A model generated the notes under the pieces. The model saw only the letters and a list, made by a program, of their open reading frames with translations, was not told the origin of the DNA and did no database searches. DNA of 64,000 bases from Candidatus Falkowella caecavicola (GTDB lineage: Bacteria; Bacillota; Clostridia; Oscillospirales; Ruminococcaceae), in assembly GCA_904420125.1 (NCBI GenBank), contig CAJFUK010000075.1, positions 36,719 to 100,718 of the forward strand, given 5' to 3'. A program made the translations under genes and the position numbers. Below, in pieces: positions 1 to 11,096 of the stretch (its first letter is position 1; each line of letters opens with the position of its first letter).

Positions 1-1788
1 GATTTAAATGAAAACAATCGGGTCACCTTTAATGAAATTACCAAGACGGGTGTTAAAACCGGTATGAAGGCACCCAGAAAAATTGATATCGATTTGGTAA
101 ACGCCCAGCAGGCGCGCCGGGTTTTAGATCGTCTGGTAGGCTATAAGCTGAGCCCATTCTTATGGAAAAAGGTCAGGCCGGGACTTTCGGCCGGACGTGT
201 GCAGTCCGTGGCTGTTCGATTGATCGCAGATCGTGAACAGGAAATCCGCCGTTTTGTGCAGGAAGAATATTGGACGATTGATGCGAGTCTGTTGGCGGAG
301 AACTCGAAAAAAGCGTTTCCATCCAGACTCCACAGTAAAGCGGGACAGAAAATTGAAATTAAAAATAAAGAAGCGGCAGATAGCATCCTGGCCGAATTAA
401 AACAGCAGAACTTTATTGTATCAGCTGTAAAAAAAGGTGTGCGGCAAAAATCTCCGGCACCGCCATTCACTACATCGACTTTGCAGCAGGAAGCTTCCAG
501 AAAGCTTGGCTTTCAGGCATATCGTACCATGAAAGCCGCACAGGAGCTTTACGAAGGTGTGGATATTGCCGGCATGGGGGCCGTAGGTTTAATTACCTAT
601 ATGCGTACCGATTCATTGCGGATCTCTGCTGAAGCACAGCAGGCGGCAACCGCTTATATTGAACAGCGATACGGTAAAGAATATTGTCCGCCGTCTCCGC
701 GGGTATATAAAACAAAGTCCAGCGCACAGGACGCGCATGAAGCGATCCGCCCCTCGCTTCCTGAACTGATACCGGAAAAAGTGAAGGATAGCCTGACAAA
801 TGACCAATATAAATTATATAAGCTGATTTGGGAGCGTTTTATTGCAAGTCAAATGGCAAATCAGGTTTTGGATACTGTCTCTGTCAATATTCAGGCTGGA
901 GATTATCTTTTTAAATCCTCCGGATCTACCGTAAAGTTTATGGGCTTTACAGTGCTGTATGAGGAAGGGAAGGACGAGGAAGAAGAAAAGGAAGTTTCTT
1001 TACCGGAACTACATGAAAATGATCTGCTGCGAGTGCAAAAATTAGAGGGAAACCAACATTTCACGCAGCCGCCCGTCCGTTATACCGAGGCAACTTTAAT
1101 TAAAGCGCTGGAAGAAAAGGGGATCGGCAGGCCCAGTACGTATGCACCAACGATTTCCACGATTATGCAGCGCAATTATGTAGAGCGCGAGGGAAAACAG
1201 CTGCACCCGACTATATTGGGCGAAGTAACGACAGAACTGATGGAAGAGCATTTCCCGGAAATTGTGGATGTTGAGTTTACGGCCGGTATGGAGGAAAACC
1301 TGGATAAGGTCGAAGACGGGCAGATTCCATGGAAACAAACCGTTTCCGACTTTTACGACGGTTTTGATCAGCTTCTGACCAAAGCCGAAAAGGAAATGGA
1401 AGGACAGCGTGTGCGGATTCCGGATGAAGAAACCAACGAAGTATGTGATAAATGTGGCCGCCCCATGGTCATCAAACACGGCCGGTATGGAAAGTTTTTG
1501 GCGTGCAGCGGATACCCGGAATGTAAAAACACGAAAAAAATTGTAAAGGAAACATCAGCACTTTGTCCGCTTTGTGGCGGCCGGGTGCTGGAAAAGAAAT
1601 CTGCAAAGGGCAAAATCTATTTTGGATGTGAAAATAATCCCAATTGTAGTTTTATGACCTGGGATGAGCCGACCGGAAAAACCTGTCCTACATGCGGCAG
1701 TGCGCTCCTGAAAAAGAAGGGGCGTGCCGGAAAAATCTATTGTTCCAAAGAAGGATGCGGTTACGAGAAGGGGCTTAAAGAAGAATGA
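1..1788 (+). CDS. topA: DNA topoisomerase I, 5' end outside the window
   Basis: Type IA topoisomerase that relaxes negative supercoils through a covalent 5'-phosphotyrosine intermediate. The frame is open from base 1, so the gene begins upstream and 595 C-terminal residues are visible; the first ATG at 64 is internal. The active-site motif GLITYMRTDS has its catalytic Tyr codon at 598-600. The C-terminus carries three tetra-cysteine zinc ribbons, beginning CDKCGRP, CPLCGGR and CPTCGSA, the usual layout in Firmicutes TopA. The stop codon overlaps the start of trmFO by 4 bases (ATGA), so the two are translationally coupled. Only the N-terminal Toprim part is missing, because of the window edge. 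Confidence 0.97.
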   Translation, partial: DLNENNRVTFNEITKTGVKTGMKAPRKIDIDLVNAQQARRVLDRLVGYKLSPFLWKKVRPGLSAGRVQSVAVRLIADREQEIRRFVQEEYWTIDASLLAENSKKAFPSRLHSKAGQKIEIKNKEAADSILAELKQQNFIVSAVKKGVRQKSPAPPFTTSTLQQEASRKLGFQAYRTMKAAQELYEGVDIAGMGAVGLITYMRTDSLRISAEAQQAATAYIEQRYGKEYCPPSPRVYKTKSSAQDAHEAIRPSLPELIPEKVKDSLTNDQYKLYKLIWERFIASQMANQVLDTVSVNIQAGDYLFKSSGSTVKFMGFTVLYEEGKDEEEEKEVSLPELHENDLLRVQKLEGNQHFTQPPVRYTEATLIKALEEKGIGRPSTYAPTISTIMQRNYVEREGKQLHPTILGEVTTELMEEHFPEIVDVEFTAGMEENLDKVEDGQIPWKQTVSDFYDGFDQLLTKAEKEMEGQRVRIPDEETNEVCDKCGRPMVIKHGRYGKFLACSGYPECKNTKKIVKETSALCPLCGGRVLEKKSAKGKIYFGCENNPNCSFMTWDEPTGKTCPTCGSALLKKKGRAGKIYCSKEGCGYEKGLKEE

Positions 1789-3098
1789 TATCTGCCAAAG
1801 TCATTGGCGCAGGGTTAGCAGGCTGTGAGGCGGCCTGGACACTTGCGGAAAATGGAATACAGGTTTTTTTATATGAAATGAAGCCGGAACGTTATACGCC
1901 TGCACACCATTATGCAGGCTTTGCCGAACTGGTTTGTTCCAATTCCTTGAAAGCTTCCCGTTTGGAGTCCGCTGCCGGTATGCTGAAAGAAGAAATGCGG
2001 ATGATGGGATCTGTCACCATGATGTGCGCTGAGAAATCCGCGGTGGGTGCGGGCGGCGCTTTAGCGGTAGACCGCGAAAAATTTTCGGATCTAGTGACTG
2101 AAAAGATCTGTCATCATCCCAATATCCGGGTGATTTCCGGAGAGGTGACAGAAATACCGGATGGATATACGATGATCGCCACTGGTCCGCTGACCTCTGA
2201 CGCACTTGCATCTTCTGTGCAGGCACTCTGCGGCGAAAAATATCTGAGTTTTTTTGATGCGGCTGCTCCCATTATAACGGCAGAAAGTATCGACATGGAC
2301 AAGGTATTTTTTGCCGCACGTTACGGACGCGGAGAGGATGACTATCTGAACTGTCCCATGAATCAGGAGGAATACCAGGCCTTTTATGAGGCCTTGACAG
2401 AAGCAGAGCGTGCCCCGCTCAGCACGTTTGATCAGCGTGATTTTAAAGTATATGAAGGGTGTATGCCGGTTGAGGTGATGGCCCGGCGCGGGCCAGATAC
2501 CCTTCGGTTTGGTCCGCTGAAGCCGGTAGGGCTGCGGGATCCGCGGACAGGAAAGCGGCCATGGGCTGTATTGCAGTTGCGGAAAGAAAATATAGAGGGC
2601 AGTTTATATAATCTGGTTGGCTTTCAAACCAATCTGAAATTTGGAGAACAAAAACGGGTTTTTTCCATGATTCCAGGACTTGAGCAGGCAGAATTTATTC
2701 GATACGGCGTGATGCACCGCAATACTTTTCTGGACAGTCCCCGCTTGTTAAATTCGGCATTTCAGTTAAAAAAAGAACCCAGAATCTTTTTTGCCGGCCA
2801 GATAACCGGAGTCGAAGGGTACATTGAGTCTGCGGCTTCCGGAATCTGGGCAGGGTATAATTTGAGCCGGATTTTAAAGGGCAGGGAAATTCTTGCGTTG
2901 CCGCCAGAAACTATGCTGGGTGCACTTAGTCGGTATATCAGCAATCCAGCTGTAACAGATTTTCAACCAATGGGAAGCAATATGGGAATTTTACCTCCGT
3001 TAGCACAGCCGGTACGGGATAAAAAAGAACGCTATGGACTACTGGCACAACGCGGTATAACAGCACTGCGCCAGTTACTGCAGGCGGTTTCGGAATAG
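1785..3098 (+). CDS. trmFO: tRNA m5U54 methyltransferase, folate/FAD dependent
   Basis: Makes 5-methyluridine at position 54 of the tRNA T-loop using methylenetetrahydrofolate and FADH2. The 437-residue length is normal for the family. An N-terminal Rossmann FAD motif VIGAGLAGCEAAW lies at residues 6-18. The conserved Cys of ELVCSNSLKA is at residue 51, and the catalytic-Cys segment YEGCMPVEVMARRGPDTLR is in the middle of the protein. The start overlaps the topA stop. topA-trmFO adjacency is a recurrent Firmicutes arrangement. FAD-binding GidA-like proteins are the only realistic confusion, and the Cys motifs favour TrmFO. Confidence 0.96.
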   Translation: MISAKVIGAGLAGCEAAWTLAENGIQVFLYEMKPERYTPAHHYAGFAELVCSNSLKASRLESAAGMLKEEMRMMGSVTMMCAEKSAVGAGGALAVDREKFSDLVTEKICHHPNIRVISGEVTEIPDGYTMIATGPLTSDALASSVQALCGEKYLSFFDAAAPIITAESIDMDKVFFAARYGRGEDDYLNCPMNQEEYQAFYEALTEAERAPLSTFDQRDFKVYEGCMPVEVMARRGPDTLRFGPLKPVGLRDPRTGKRPWAVLQLRKENIEGSLYNLVGFQTNLKFGEQKRVFSMIPGLEQAEFIRYGVMHRNTFLDSPRLLNSAFQLKKEPRIFFAGQITGVEGYIESAASGIWAGYNLSRILKGREILALPPETMLGALSRYISNPAVTDFQPMGSNMGILPPLAQPVRDKKERYGLLAQRGITALRQLLQAVSE

Positions 3099-3185
3099 AG
3101 TCGGTTAAATGGACATACATAGGACTGGCAGGTTATATGACCACAGGAAGTTTAAAGACGCTGAACAGAAAGGCGGGAACATAAT

Positions 3186-4208
3186 ATGGCAAATGTAAGA
3201 GTAATTGTAGACGGATACGGTGGAGATCATGCCCCGCTTGCAGTGCTGCAGGGATGTGCGATGGCTATCTCGGAATATCCGGATGTGGATCTTTTAATTA
3301 CCGGAGATACGGCAGCATTGCAAAAGCTGGCTACCGAACATCAGATTTCTTTGGAACGGATTGAGTTGATGCAAGCAGCGGAGGTGGTCAAAGTAGAAGA
3401 CGATTACTCCCGCGTGTTTAAAGAAAAACCGGATTCCAGTATGGCGGTTGGTTTAAAAGCACTCAAAGAAGGACGGGGTGATGCATTTGTCAGCGGCGGA
3501 AGCACGGGAGCTCTGGTTGTCGGCTCCAGCCTGATTGTTAAGAGGATTCCCGGTATTAAAAGGGCGGCGCTGGCGCCAATTATGCCTGCAGGAGACAGTT
3601 GTTTTATGCTGATGGATGCAGGAGCCAATGTGACATGCCGTCCGGAAATGTTTCAGCAATTTGCCATTATGGGTTCTTCCTATATGAGCAAAATTATGGG
3701 GGTTGCCAATCCGAGGGTCGGTCTGGTTAATATCGGTACTGAGGAAAATAAAGGCGGTGAATTACAACTGGAAGCCTACCCTTTGCTGCAAAATACACCG
3801 GTGAATTTCATCGGAAATATTGAGGCACGAGAAATTCCGACCGGCGGCTGTGATGTGGCCATTGCTGACGGATTTACCGGTAATGTGATTCTGAAACTGG
3901 AAGAAGGTATGGGAAAATATTTAATTGAGCATCTGAAAGGGATTTTCTATTCCGGGATTGCAGGAAAACTGGCAGCGGTATTAGTGCTGAAACCACTAAA
4001 AAAATTCAAGAAAAAAATGGATTATACAGAATATGGCGGTGCACCGCTGATGGGAATTGCACAGCCGGTCATCAAAGCGCACGGCAGTTCCAATCCCAAA
4101 GCGTTTATGAATGCGATCCGTCAGGCGAGAAATTTTGTACAGCAGGAAGTCATTGCGGACATCCGTGCAGGACTGGATAAAATCAATCTGGAGCATCCCG
4201 CTGAATAA
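3186..4208 (+). CDS. plsX: Phosphate acyltransferase PlsX
   Basis: Converts acyl-ACP to acyl-phosphate, the first step of phosphatidic acid synthesis by the PlsX/PlsY route; a peripheral membrane enzyme. The 340-residue protein opens with DGYGGDHAPLAVLQG and contains GGSTGALVVG, both PlsX hallmarks. The ATG at 3186 follows a GAAAGGCGGGA ribosome binding site. The family usually sits next to acpP or fabH; here it lies 87 bases after trmFO and 48 bases before rnc, with no acpP between. Confidence 0.96.
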   Translation: MANVRVIVDGYGGDHAPLAVLQGCAMAISEYPDVDLLITGDTAALQKLATEHQISLERIELMQAAEVVKVEDDYSRVFKEKPDSSMAVGLKALKEGRGDAFVSGGSTGALVVGSSLIVKRIPGIKRAALAPIMPAGDSCFMLMDAGANVTCRPEMFQQFAIMGSSYMSKIMGVANPRVGLVNIGTEENKGGELQLEAYPLLQNTPVNFIGNIEAREIPTGGCDVAIADGFTGNVILKLEEGMGKYLIEHLKGIFYSGIAGKLAAVLVLKPLKKFKKKMDYTEYGGAPLMGIAQPVIKAHGSSNPKAFMNAIRQARNFVQQEVIADIRAGLDKINLEHPAE

Positions 4209-4256
4209 GTATAATAAGCATAATAAGCACAAACAGGCATCAGTAAGGAGAAGATT

Positions 4257-4937
4257 ATGGAAACCTTAGAACAAAATATTGGATACCATTTTCAGCAAAA
4301 AAAATATTTGAAAGAAGCGCTCACGCATTCTTCCTGCGTCAACGATTCCCACCACAGCGGCCTGAATAATGAACGGCTGGAATTTCTGGGAGACTCTGTA
4401 CTGTCTTTAGTGGTTTCCAATTATCTTTTTCGTAAATATCCGAATCGTTCGGAAGGCGAGCTGACAAAAATCCGCGCGTCGCTGGTCTGTACGTATTCTC
4501 TTTCTTCTTTTGCACGCCAGTTCCATCTGGGAGAATATTTATATCTGGGAAAAGGAGAAGAACATTCAGGCGGACGGGACCGGGATTCCATATTGGAAAA
4601 TGCGTTTGAAGCTCTGGTTGGGGCGATTTATCTGGATGCAGGTTTTGAAGAGGCCGAACGGTTTGTCATGCGTTTTATTCCGGATCAATTAGCCGCTGGT
4701 GTGAATCGTGGGTCGACAGACTATAAGACCGCGTTACAGGAGATTATCCAACAAAACCGGGAAGAAAAAATCAGTTACGTTCTAACCATGGAATCTGGTC
4801 CCGATCACGATAAAACATTTGAGGTCGAAGTGCATCTGAATTCCAATCCTATTGGTACCGGCGTGGGAAAAAGCAAAAAACAGGCCGAACAGAATGCTGC
4901 ACAGCAGGCGTTGGAACTGATGGGCTATGAGATATGA
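4257..4937 (+). CDS. rnc: Ribonuclease III
   Basis: Double-stranded RNA endonuclease that processes rRNA precursors and structured mRNAs. The 226-residue protein carries the RNase III signature NERLEFLGDSVLSLVVS, a second acidic site ENAFEALVGAIYLDAG, and a C-terminal dsRNA-binding domain ending in SKKQAEQNAAQQALELMG. The ribosome binding site AAGGAGAAG directly precedes the ATG. The stop overlaps the next start (ATGA at 4934). The rnc-smc-ftsY neighbourhood is typical of Firmicutes. Confidence 0.97.
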   Translation: METLEQNIGYHFQQKKYLKEALTHSSCVNDSHHSGLNNERLEFLGDSVLSLVVSNYLFRKYPNRSEGELTKIRASLVCTYSLSSFARQFHLGEYLYLGKGEEHSGGRDRDSILENAFEALVGAIYLDAGFEEAERFVMRFIPDQLAAGVNRGSTDYKTALQEIIQQNREEKISYVLTMESGPDHDKTFEVEVHLNSNPIGTGVGKSKKQAEQNAAQQALELMGYEI

Positions 4938-5944
4938 AGCACGGAAATATTGCTATTTTTGTTCCACATATGGGTTGTCCAAACCAATGCAGTTTCTGTA
5001 ATCAGCATCTGATTTCTGGTACTCAGACCCCGCCGACGCCGAACGATGTACATCAGATCTGCACACAGGTGCTGGAGGATGTCCCATCTGATCAAAAGCA
5101 AATAGAAATCGCCTTTTTCGGCGGCAGTTTTACAGCGATCGACCGAGGATACATGACGGATCTTCTGCAGGCAGCCTCCGCGTATCTGGGCAACGGCCGG
5201 TTCAGCGGAATTCGTATTTCCACCCGTCCGGACGCAATTGATAGGGAAATACTGTCTATCCTTAAACATTATGGCGTTACCGCTATTGAACTGGGCGCCC
5301 AGAGTATGGATGATACAGTGCTCCAAAAAAATCGGAGAGGACATACGGCTGCCGATGTGGAGCGGGCCTCCGATCTGATCCGGAGATGTGGGTTTTCTTT
5401 AGGTCTTCAAATGATGGTAGGCCTCTATGGAGACAGTAAAGAAAGGCTATATCAAACGGCAGAACGGCTGATTGCATGTGAACCTGATACCATGCGGATC
5501 TATCCCACGGTGATTCTTCAAGGTACCCATTTGGCCGAGTTATACCTGACGGGAAAGTATGTCCCGATGACATTAAAAGACGCGGTTGCAGTCTGTACAG
5601 ATTTACTGATACAGTTTACAAAAGCGGGAATCCGTGTGATCCGGTTGGGGCTGCATGACAGCCCGGAACTGATTCAAAACTGTATCGGCGGTTTATATCA
5701 TCCAGCTTTCCGTGAACTTTGCGAAAGCCGGATCTATTATCAAAAAGCGCTGGCAGCTTTGCAGGCGCAGTCGCTGCGTCATTGTCTTTTATTAGTCCAT
5801 CCGCGGGAGATCTCCAAAATGATCGGACAATCCCGCAGCAATATCACTGCATTACAGGAAGCCGGCTATACAGTCAAGGTGATGCCTGATCCTGATTTGA
5901 TTCCTTATGAAGTTTTGATTCAGCCGATAGAGAGGGAAGTGTAG
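4934..5944 (+). CDS. Radical SAM protein, Elp3-like
   Basis: Probable radical S-adenosylmethionine enzyme of unknown substrate. The [4Fe-4S] ligands form the canonical CxxxCxxC set at residues 15, 19 and 22 (GCPNQCSFCNQ). They are followed by FFGGSFTAID, which matches the SAM-binding GGE-like region, and by ELGAQSMDD and GLQMMVGLYGD strands of the barrel. It resembles the catalytic half of Elp3 but lacks an acetyltransferase domain, at 336 residues. It overlaps rnc by 4 bases and ends one base before smc, so it is co-transcribed with them. A tRNA-modification role is plausible from the fold but is inference only. Confidence 0.85.
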   Translation: MKHGNIAIFVPHMGCPNQCSFCNQHLISGTQTPPTPNDVHQICTQVLEDVPSDQKQIEIAFFGGSFTAIDRGYMTDLLQAASAYLGNGRFSGIRISTRPDAIDREILSILKHYGVTAIELGAQSMDDTVLQKNRRGHTAADVERASDLIRRCGFSLGLQMMVGLYGDSKERLYQTAERLIACEPDTMRIYPTVILQGTHLAELYLTGKYVPMTLKDAVAVCTDLLIQFTKAGIRVIRLGLHDSPELIQNCIGGLYHPAFRELCESRIYYQKALAALQAQSLRHCLLLVHPREISKMIGQSRSNITALQEAGYTVKVMPDPDLIPYEVLIQPIEREV

Positions 5945-5945
5945 A

Positions 5946-8900
5946 ATGCTTTTAAAGGCCTTAGAAATACAAGGGTTTAAATCCTTCCCGGATAAAACCA
6001 GACTCGAATATAGTCAAGGACTGACCGCAATCGTTGGGCCGAATGGCAGTGGTAAAAGCAATATCAGTGACGCTGTACGCTGGGTGATGGGAGAACAATC
6101 TACTAAGACACTCCGTGGCGCAAAAATGGAAGATGTTATTTTTATTGGCACGAAAAGCAGAAAAAGTCAAGGCGTTGCGCAGGTTTCCCTGACTTTTGAT
6201 AATACGGATCGGAGTCTTGGGGTAGACAGCGATGAAGTCACTGTCACCAGAAAATACTATCGTTCGGGAGAAAGTGAATATTTAATCAACAAAGCACCCG
6301 TGCGTCTGAAAGATATTAATGAACTGTTTATGGATACAGGATTGGGCAAAGATGGATATTCTCTGGTCGGACAGGGCAAAATCGCCGAAATTATTTCGGC
6401 CAAATCAACCGAACGCCGGGAAATCTTTGAAGAAGCGGCCGGTATCAGCAAGCTTCGTTATCGAAAACAGGAATCAGAACGCCGGTTACAGATGGCGGAG
6501 GAAAATTTGGTGCGTCTGCGGGATATCCTGTCTGAATTGGAAGGACGTGTCGAGCCATTACGAATCCAGTCAGAAAAAGCAGAAAAATTTCTGCAACTTT
6601 CTGCGGATAAAAAGCGGACAGAACTCTCTCTCTGGCTTTGTTCTTTAGACCGGCTGCGCCAGATGCTGCGCAGTCAGGAAGATAAAATCATCGTATCTAC
6701 CCAGGTAAAGGAACAGATCCAGGAGGAAATTGACGCTGTAGAAGAAGAAATTCGACAGACGTACCAGCAGATGCAGAACTGTGATATAGAAACCGATACT
6801 TTCACACGAGAAAGAGAACAGCTGGATCAGCAAACGGCGGAAGGACGTTCTCAAATTGCAGTCTATCAGAATGATATTGAACACCATGAAGAAAATATCG
6901 GACGTGCTGAGGAGGAACTGTCTACATATCAGCGTTCCCACCAGGAAATGGAAGCAGATATTGTTGCAAAGCGGGAACAGGAACAGGCTATAGCGGCTGA
7001 CATCCAGCAGATACGTGAACAGATTGCCAAAGAAGAGGCAGAGCTGCTGCAATTACGGGGACAGGGAGATGATACACGCCGGCAGGCGGATCAACTGACC
7101 GCAGAATTAAATGAGTTGACACTCCACCGGTCCCAGTATCAGATGCTCATTGCTTCTGCACAAAATCATATGGAAGAACTCAAAAACCGGCAAGCGGTTT
7201 TTGAACAGAACCGCGCAGAACGGCAGACAGCTTTTGAACAGGCAGGAAAAGAATTGGCCGAATTGAAGGAAGCAGAGTCGTTGGCAGAAGAAACCCGTCT
7301 TTCTTTACAAAATACCCGGAAGGGGTATCAGCTGAAACTGGAAAGCCGCCATCAAAAATTACAGACAGCGCAAGCAGCCTGTAACCAGCTTGACACCGAA
7401 ATGAAGGAGAAAAAGCAGCACGCTCGTATTCTACAGGATCTGGAAAACAACATGGAGGGTTTTTCGCAAAGCGTAAAAACAGTTTCAGCAGCTGCTAAAC
7501 AGGGAATCCTGCATGGAATATTGGGAACAGTGGCCCAGATTCTGACCGTAGAACCTGCCTATTCTGTGGCAATTGAAACCGCATTAGGTGCCGGTATGCA
7601 GAATCTTGTCACTGAAAATGAGCAGCATGCGAAGGCGGCAATTCGACTGTTAAAGGAACGAAACGCCGGTAGGGCAACCTTTTTGCCCCTAACTTCCATA
7701 GATGGCAAGGAACTGGTGCAGGCAGGACTGGAAGAATCGGAAGGATTTATCGCTTTAGCCAGCCGTTTGGTTTCTTTTGACCCAAGATACCAAGGTGTTA
7801 TTGCCTCTCTGTTGGGGCGTACAGCTGTCTGTGAAGATTTGGATACAGCTGTCTCGATTGCGCGAAAGTTTGGATACCGTTTTAAAGTTGTCACATTGGA
7901 TGGACAGGTCATTCATGCCGGCGGCTCTTTGACCGGCGGTTCTCAAAATCGAAATGCCGGCGTACTCAGCCGGCGCGGAGAGATTGCTGCACTGCAGGAT
8001 CAGATAAAAATTCTGGAAACAAAGCAGCAGCAAGCGTTGGATACCGTGGCGGAGATTGCTGCCCAGGAGGCCAAACTGCAGGCTGAAATTCGAGCTGTAG
8101 ACAGCGAGATCCTCACTTGCAGCGAGGATAAAATTCGTTTTGAAAGTGAAAGGAAACGTCTGGAGCAGACTAGACAGGATGCCGAAAAGGCGTTGCTTGC
8201 GTTGGAGCAAGAGCAAAAAAATGCGTCTGAACGGGTCAGCCAGAGTCTCCGGAATGCAGAAGAGGTACAAGAAAAACTGCATCAAACAGAGGAATTGCTG
8301 GCCCAGAAAAATATAGCGTATGAGGCGATCCGTCAATCGCAGGATACGCTTGCTGAACAACGGAAAGAACTTTCAGACCGTTTACAGGCTTATCAGATGG
8401 ATTTGATCGGTAAAGAAAAGGATTTGCAGAATCTTTCCGCACAGATTGAAGAAATGGGACGCCGGCGGGACGATTCTCAAAATACCGTGAAGTCCATTCA
8501 GGAACACAAAGAAAAATTACAGCAGGATATCACAGAGATTCGTTTAAAAATCAGCCATCTCGAACAGGAAATGCTTCAGCAGGGGGATCAGGCTACAGCT
8601 TTGCGCCACCGTATAGAATCGCTTCGAACAAAACGGCAGGAATTGGAAGCTGCAACGACCCAGATGAGACAAAAGGAAAAAGAGTTATCGGCTCAGCGGG
8701 AGAAACATGTTGGAGAACTGGTACGGCTGGAAGAAAGACGAACTGTTGTTCAATCAGAGTATGATGCGATTATCTCCCGCATGTGGGAAGACTATCAAAT
8801 GACCCGCAGTGAAGCGCAGTCTTTTGCATCGCCGGCTACAGACGAATCGGCAGCTAAACGAGAGCTGGGTCTTTTAAAAGCAAAAATTAAAGAACTCGGC

Positions 8901-9521
8901 AACATCAATGTGGACGCCATTGAAGAGTACAAAGAGGTTTCGGAACGTTATCGGTTCCTGAACGGCCAGATTGCGGATGCAGAAAAATCCAAACAGGAAA
9001 TCACTCGCTTAATTCAAGATCTGACAGGGAATATGCAGAGGCTTTTCAGTGAAAATTTTGAAAAAATTAACCGTCATTTTGGCCAAATTTTTACCGAACT
9101 GTTTGGCGGAGGACGGGCGTCCCTGTATTTATCGGATCCGGAACATGTTCTGGAATCCGGCATTGAGATTTCGGTCGAACCGCCGGGAAAAATTATCAGG
9201 AATCTGATGTCTCTTTCTGGCGGTGAGCAGGCATTTGTGGCGATTGCGATTTATTTTGCTATTTTGAAGGTGCGCCCAGCCCCATTTTGTATCTTGGACG
9301 AAATTGAAGCGGCGCTGGATGATGTTAACGTCGTCAAATATGCCAGATATCTGCGTACCCTCAGTGAAAAAACACAGTTTATTGCTATTACACATCGTCG
9401 TGGTACGATGGAAGAAGCGGATGTTCTGTATGGCGTCACTATGCAGGAGGAAGGCGTTTCCAAACTGCTAGAACTGAAGGTAAACGAGGCAGAACAACGA
9501 TTAGGTCTTCACACAGAATAG
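5946..9521 (+). CDS. smc: Chromosome segregation protein SMC
   Basis: Chromosome condensation ATPase of the Smc-ScpAB complex. The 1191 residues form the standard plan: N-terminal Walker [15 protein letters not shown] (about residues 31-44), a long coiled coil, a hinge near 520-670 containing [12 protein letters not shown] and [10 protein letters not shown], a second coiled coil, and a C-terminal head with [18 protein letters not shown] and the Walker [14 protein letters not shown]. It starts one base after the radical SAM gene. scpA and scpB are not in the window. Confidence 0.98.
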   Translation: MLLKALEIQGFKSFPDKTRLEYSQGLTAIVGPNGSGKSNISDAVRWVMGEQSTKTLRGAKMEDVIFIGTKSRKSQGVAQVSLTFDNTDRSLGVDSDEVTVTRKYYRSGESEYLINKAPVRLKDINELFMDTGLGKDGYSLVGQGKIAEIISAKSTERREIFEEAAGISKLRYRKQESERRLQMAEENLVRLRDILSELEGRVEPLRIQSEKAEKFLQLSADKKRTELSLWLCSLDRLRQMLRSQEDKIIVSTQVKEQIQEEIDAVEEEIRQTYQQMQNCDIETDTFTREREQLDQQTAEGRSQIAVYQNDIEHHEENIGRAEEELSTYQRSHQEMEADIVAKREQEQAIAADIQQIREQIAKEEAELLQLRGQGDDTRRQADQLTAELNELTLHRSQYQMLIASAQNHMEELKNRQAVFEQNRAERQTAFEQAGKELAELKEAESLAEETRLSLQNTRKGYQLKLESRHQKLQTAQAACNQLDTEMKEKKQHARILQDLENNMEGFSQSVKTVSAAAKQGILHGILGTVAQILTVEPAYSVAIETALGAGMQNLVTENEQHAKAAIRLLKERNAGRATFLPLTSIDGKELVQAGLEESEGFIALASRLVSFDPRYQGVIASLLGRTAVCEDLDTAVSIARKFGYRFKVVTLDGQVIHAGGSLTGGSQNRNAGVLSRRGEIAALQDQIKILETKQQQALDTVAEIAAQEAKLQAEIRAVDSEILTCSEDKIRFESERKRLEQTRQDAEKALLALEQEQKNASERVSQSLRNAEEVQEKLHQTEELLAQKNIAYEAIRQSQDTLAEQRKELSDRLQAYQMDLIGKEKDLQNLSAQIEEMGRRRDDSQNTVKSIQEHKEKLQQDITEIRLKISHLEQEMLQQGDQATALRHRIESLRTKRQELEAATTQMRQKEKELSAQREKHVGELVRLEERRTVVQSEYDAIISRMWEDYQMTRSEAQSFASPATDESAAKRELGLLKAKIKELGNINVDAIEEYKEVSERYRFLNGQIADAEKSKQEITRLIQDLTGNMQRLFSENFEKINRHFGQIFTELFGGGRASLYLSDPEHVLESGIEISVEPPGKIIRNLMSLSGGEQAFVAIAIYFAILKVRPAPFCILDEIEAALDDVNVVKYARYLRTLSEKTQFIAITHRRGTMEEADVLYGVTMQEEGVSKLLELKVNEAEQRLGLHTE

Positions 9522-9557
9522 CGGAATAATTGTCTGGGATAGAAAGGAAGAAAATTG

Positions 9558-10463
9558 ATGGGTTTTTTTGATAAAATAAAAAAAGGGCTGGAAAAAACAA
9601 AAAATTCCATGATGAAACAGGTCGAACAGATTTTCCATAACTTTACCAAAATTGATGAAGAACTGTTTGAAGAGCTGGAAGAAACTTTGATTATGGCAGA
9701 TGTTGGTGTCAGTACGGCGGAAAAAATCTGTGATATGCTTCGGACGCGGATCAAAGAGAATGGGATCACAGACGCCTCCCAGGTACGGGACGCGCTTAAG
9801 GAAATTATGATCGAAATTTTGTCCGGCGGAGAAGAACTATGTCTGCATACAAAACCCGCTATTCTTCTGATTATTGGGGTAAACGGCGTTGGAAAAACAA
9901 CAACGATTGGTAAATTGGCTGCCAATTTTAAAGCGGAGGGAAAAAAAGTTATTCTGGCTGCGGCTGATACCTTTCGTGCAGCTGCTACCGAACAGTTGGA
10001 AATCTGGGCGCAGCGGGCGGGTGTACAGATTGTCAAACATGCAGAGGGAGCAGATCCTGCTGCGGTAGTGTTTGACGCAATTTCTGCTGCTAAATCCCGT
10101 GAGGCAGATCTGGTGATCTGTGATACAGCAGGCAGGCTGCATAACAAAAAAAATCTGATGGATGAGTTAAATAAGATTTTCCGGGTCATCCAACGGGAGG
10201 CACCTGATGCAGATAAGGAAGTTTTGTTGGTATTGGATGCGACAACTGGACAAAACGGCGTGAATCAGGCCAAACAGTTTATGGAAGCAACCGGACTGAC
10301 CGGGATTATTTTAACCAAATTGGACGGAACAGCTAAGGGCGGCGTCGTGATTGCGATTAAAGACGCTCTGGGACTACCGGTGAAGTATATTGGTGTCGGA
10401 GAAGGAATTGATGACTTGCAACCGTTTGATGCGCGAAAGTTTGTCGAAGCACTTTTTGAATAG
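9558..10463 (+). CDS. ftsY: Signal recognition particle receptor FtsY
   Basis: SRP-type GTPase that docks ribosome-SRP complexes at the membrane. The N-domain helical bundle is followed by the G-domain: Walker A GVNGVGKTTTIGKLA, DTFRAAATEQL, DTAGRLHNKKN and TKLDGTAKGG. The 301-residue length reflects the short form without a long acidic A domain. An in-frame TTG lies at 9555, but the ATG at 9558 has the better 7-base spacing to GGAAG and is preferred. Distinguished from Ffh by the lack of an M domain. The smc-ftsY order is classical in Firmicutes. Confidence 0.97.
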   Translation: MGFFDKIKKGLEKTKNSMMKQVEQIFHNFTKIDEELFEELEETLIMADVGVSTAEKICDMLRTRIKENGITDASQVRDALKEIMIEILSGGEELCLHTKPAILLIIGVNGVGKTTTIGKLAANFKAEGKKVILAAADTFRAAATEQLEIWAQRAGVQIVKHAEGADPAAVVFDAISAAKSREADLVICDTAGRLHNKKNLMDELNKIFRVIQREAPDADKEVLLVLDATTGQNGVNQAKQFMEATGLTGIILTKLDGTAKGGVVIAIKDALGLPVKYIGVGEGIDDLQPFDARKFVEALFE

Positions 10464-10481
10464 GCGGAGGCGAAACGATAG

Positions 10482-11096
10482 ATGAAAATCATTGCAGCAA
10501 CACAAAATCAGGGAAAGCTTCGGGAGTTCCAGCGTATTTTGAACCCCTACGGCTTCACTGTGATTTCCCAGCAAGAGGCCGGTATAGACTTGGATATCGA
10601 GGAAACCGGCCAGACTTTTGAGGAAAACGCCTGCCTAAAAGCAAGGGCAATCTATGATCGAACAGGACTACCGACACTGGCAGATGACAGCGGTTTAGCT
10701 GTAGATGTGCTGAACGGAGCGCCTGGTATTTATTCTGCCCGATATGCAAACTTCTGCACGGGCAGCTTAACAGAAGGAAACGCGGATGATACTGCCAATT
10801 ACATGCTTTTACTGGAACAAATGAAAGAAGTACCGGAAGCAGAGCGTACTGCCCGTTTTGTCTGTACGCTTTGTTATATCAGCGCAGACGGAGAAGCGCA
10901 TTTGTTTCGTGGAGAGTGTGAAGGAAAGATTGGTTTTCATCCAAGCGGCAGTGAGGGATTTGGATATGACCCGATTTTTTATTGGCAGGGCAGAAGCTTC
11001 GGCGAGCTGTCCGGCGAGGAAAAGGATCGGATCAGTCATCGTGGACAGGCGCTGCGGATGCTGGAAGAATATATACAGAAACATGAGCATAGATAA
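10482..11096 (+). CDS. rdgB: XTP/dITP diphosphatase (Ham1/RdgB)
   Basis: House-cleaning pyrophosphatase that removes ITP, dITP and XTP from nucleotide pools. The 204 residues begin with MKIIAATQNQGKLREFQ and include the active-site segment ADDSGLAVDVLNGAPGIYSA. The GFGYDPIF motif and the C-terminal SHRGQALR are also typical. The ribosome binding site GGCGGAGG lies 11 bases before the ATG. Part of the housekeeping operon; it ends 13 bases before the yhbY start. Confidence 0.96.
   Translation: MKIIAATQNQGKLREFQRILNPYGFTVISQQEAGIDLDIEETGQTFEENACLKARAIYDRTGLPTLADDSGLAVDVLNGAPGIYSARYANFCTGSLTEGNADDTANYMLLLEQMKEVPEAERTARFVCTLCYISADGEAHLFRGECEGKIGFHPSGSEGFGYDPIFYWQGRSFGELSGEEKDRISHRGQALRMLEEYIQKHEHR

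Noticed and set aside
7755..8360. 201-codon minus-strand open frame inside smc
   Set aside because: It lies within the coiled-coil coding region of smc on the opposite strand; no domain or ribosome binding site.
9509..10189. 226-codon minus-strand open frame opposite ftsY
   Set aside because: It lies fully antisense to a clear FtsY, has Ser/Ala-rich low-similarity content and no ribosome binding site.
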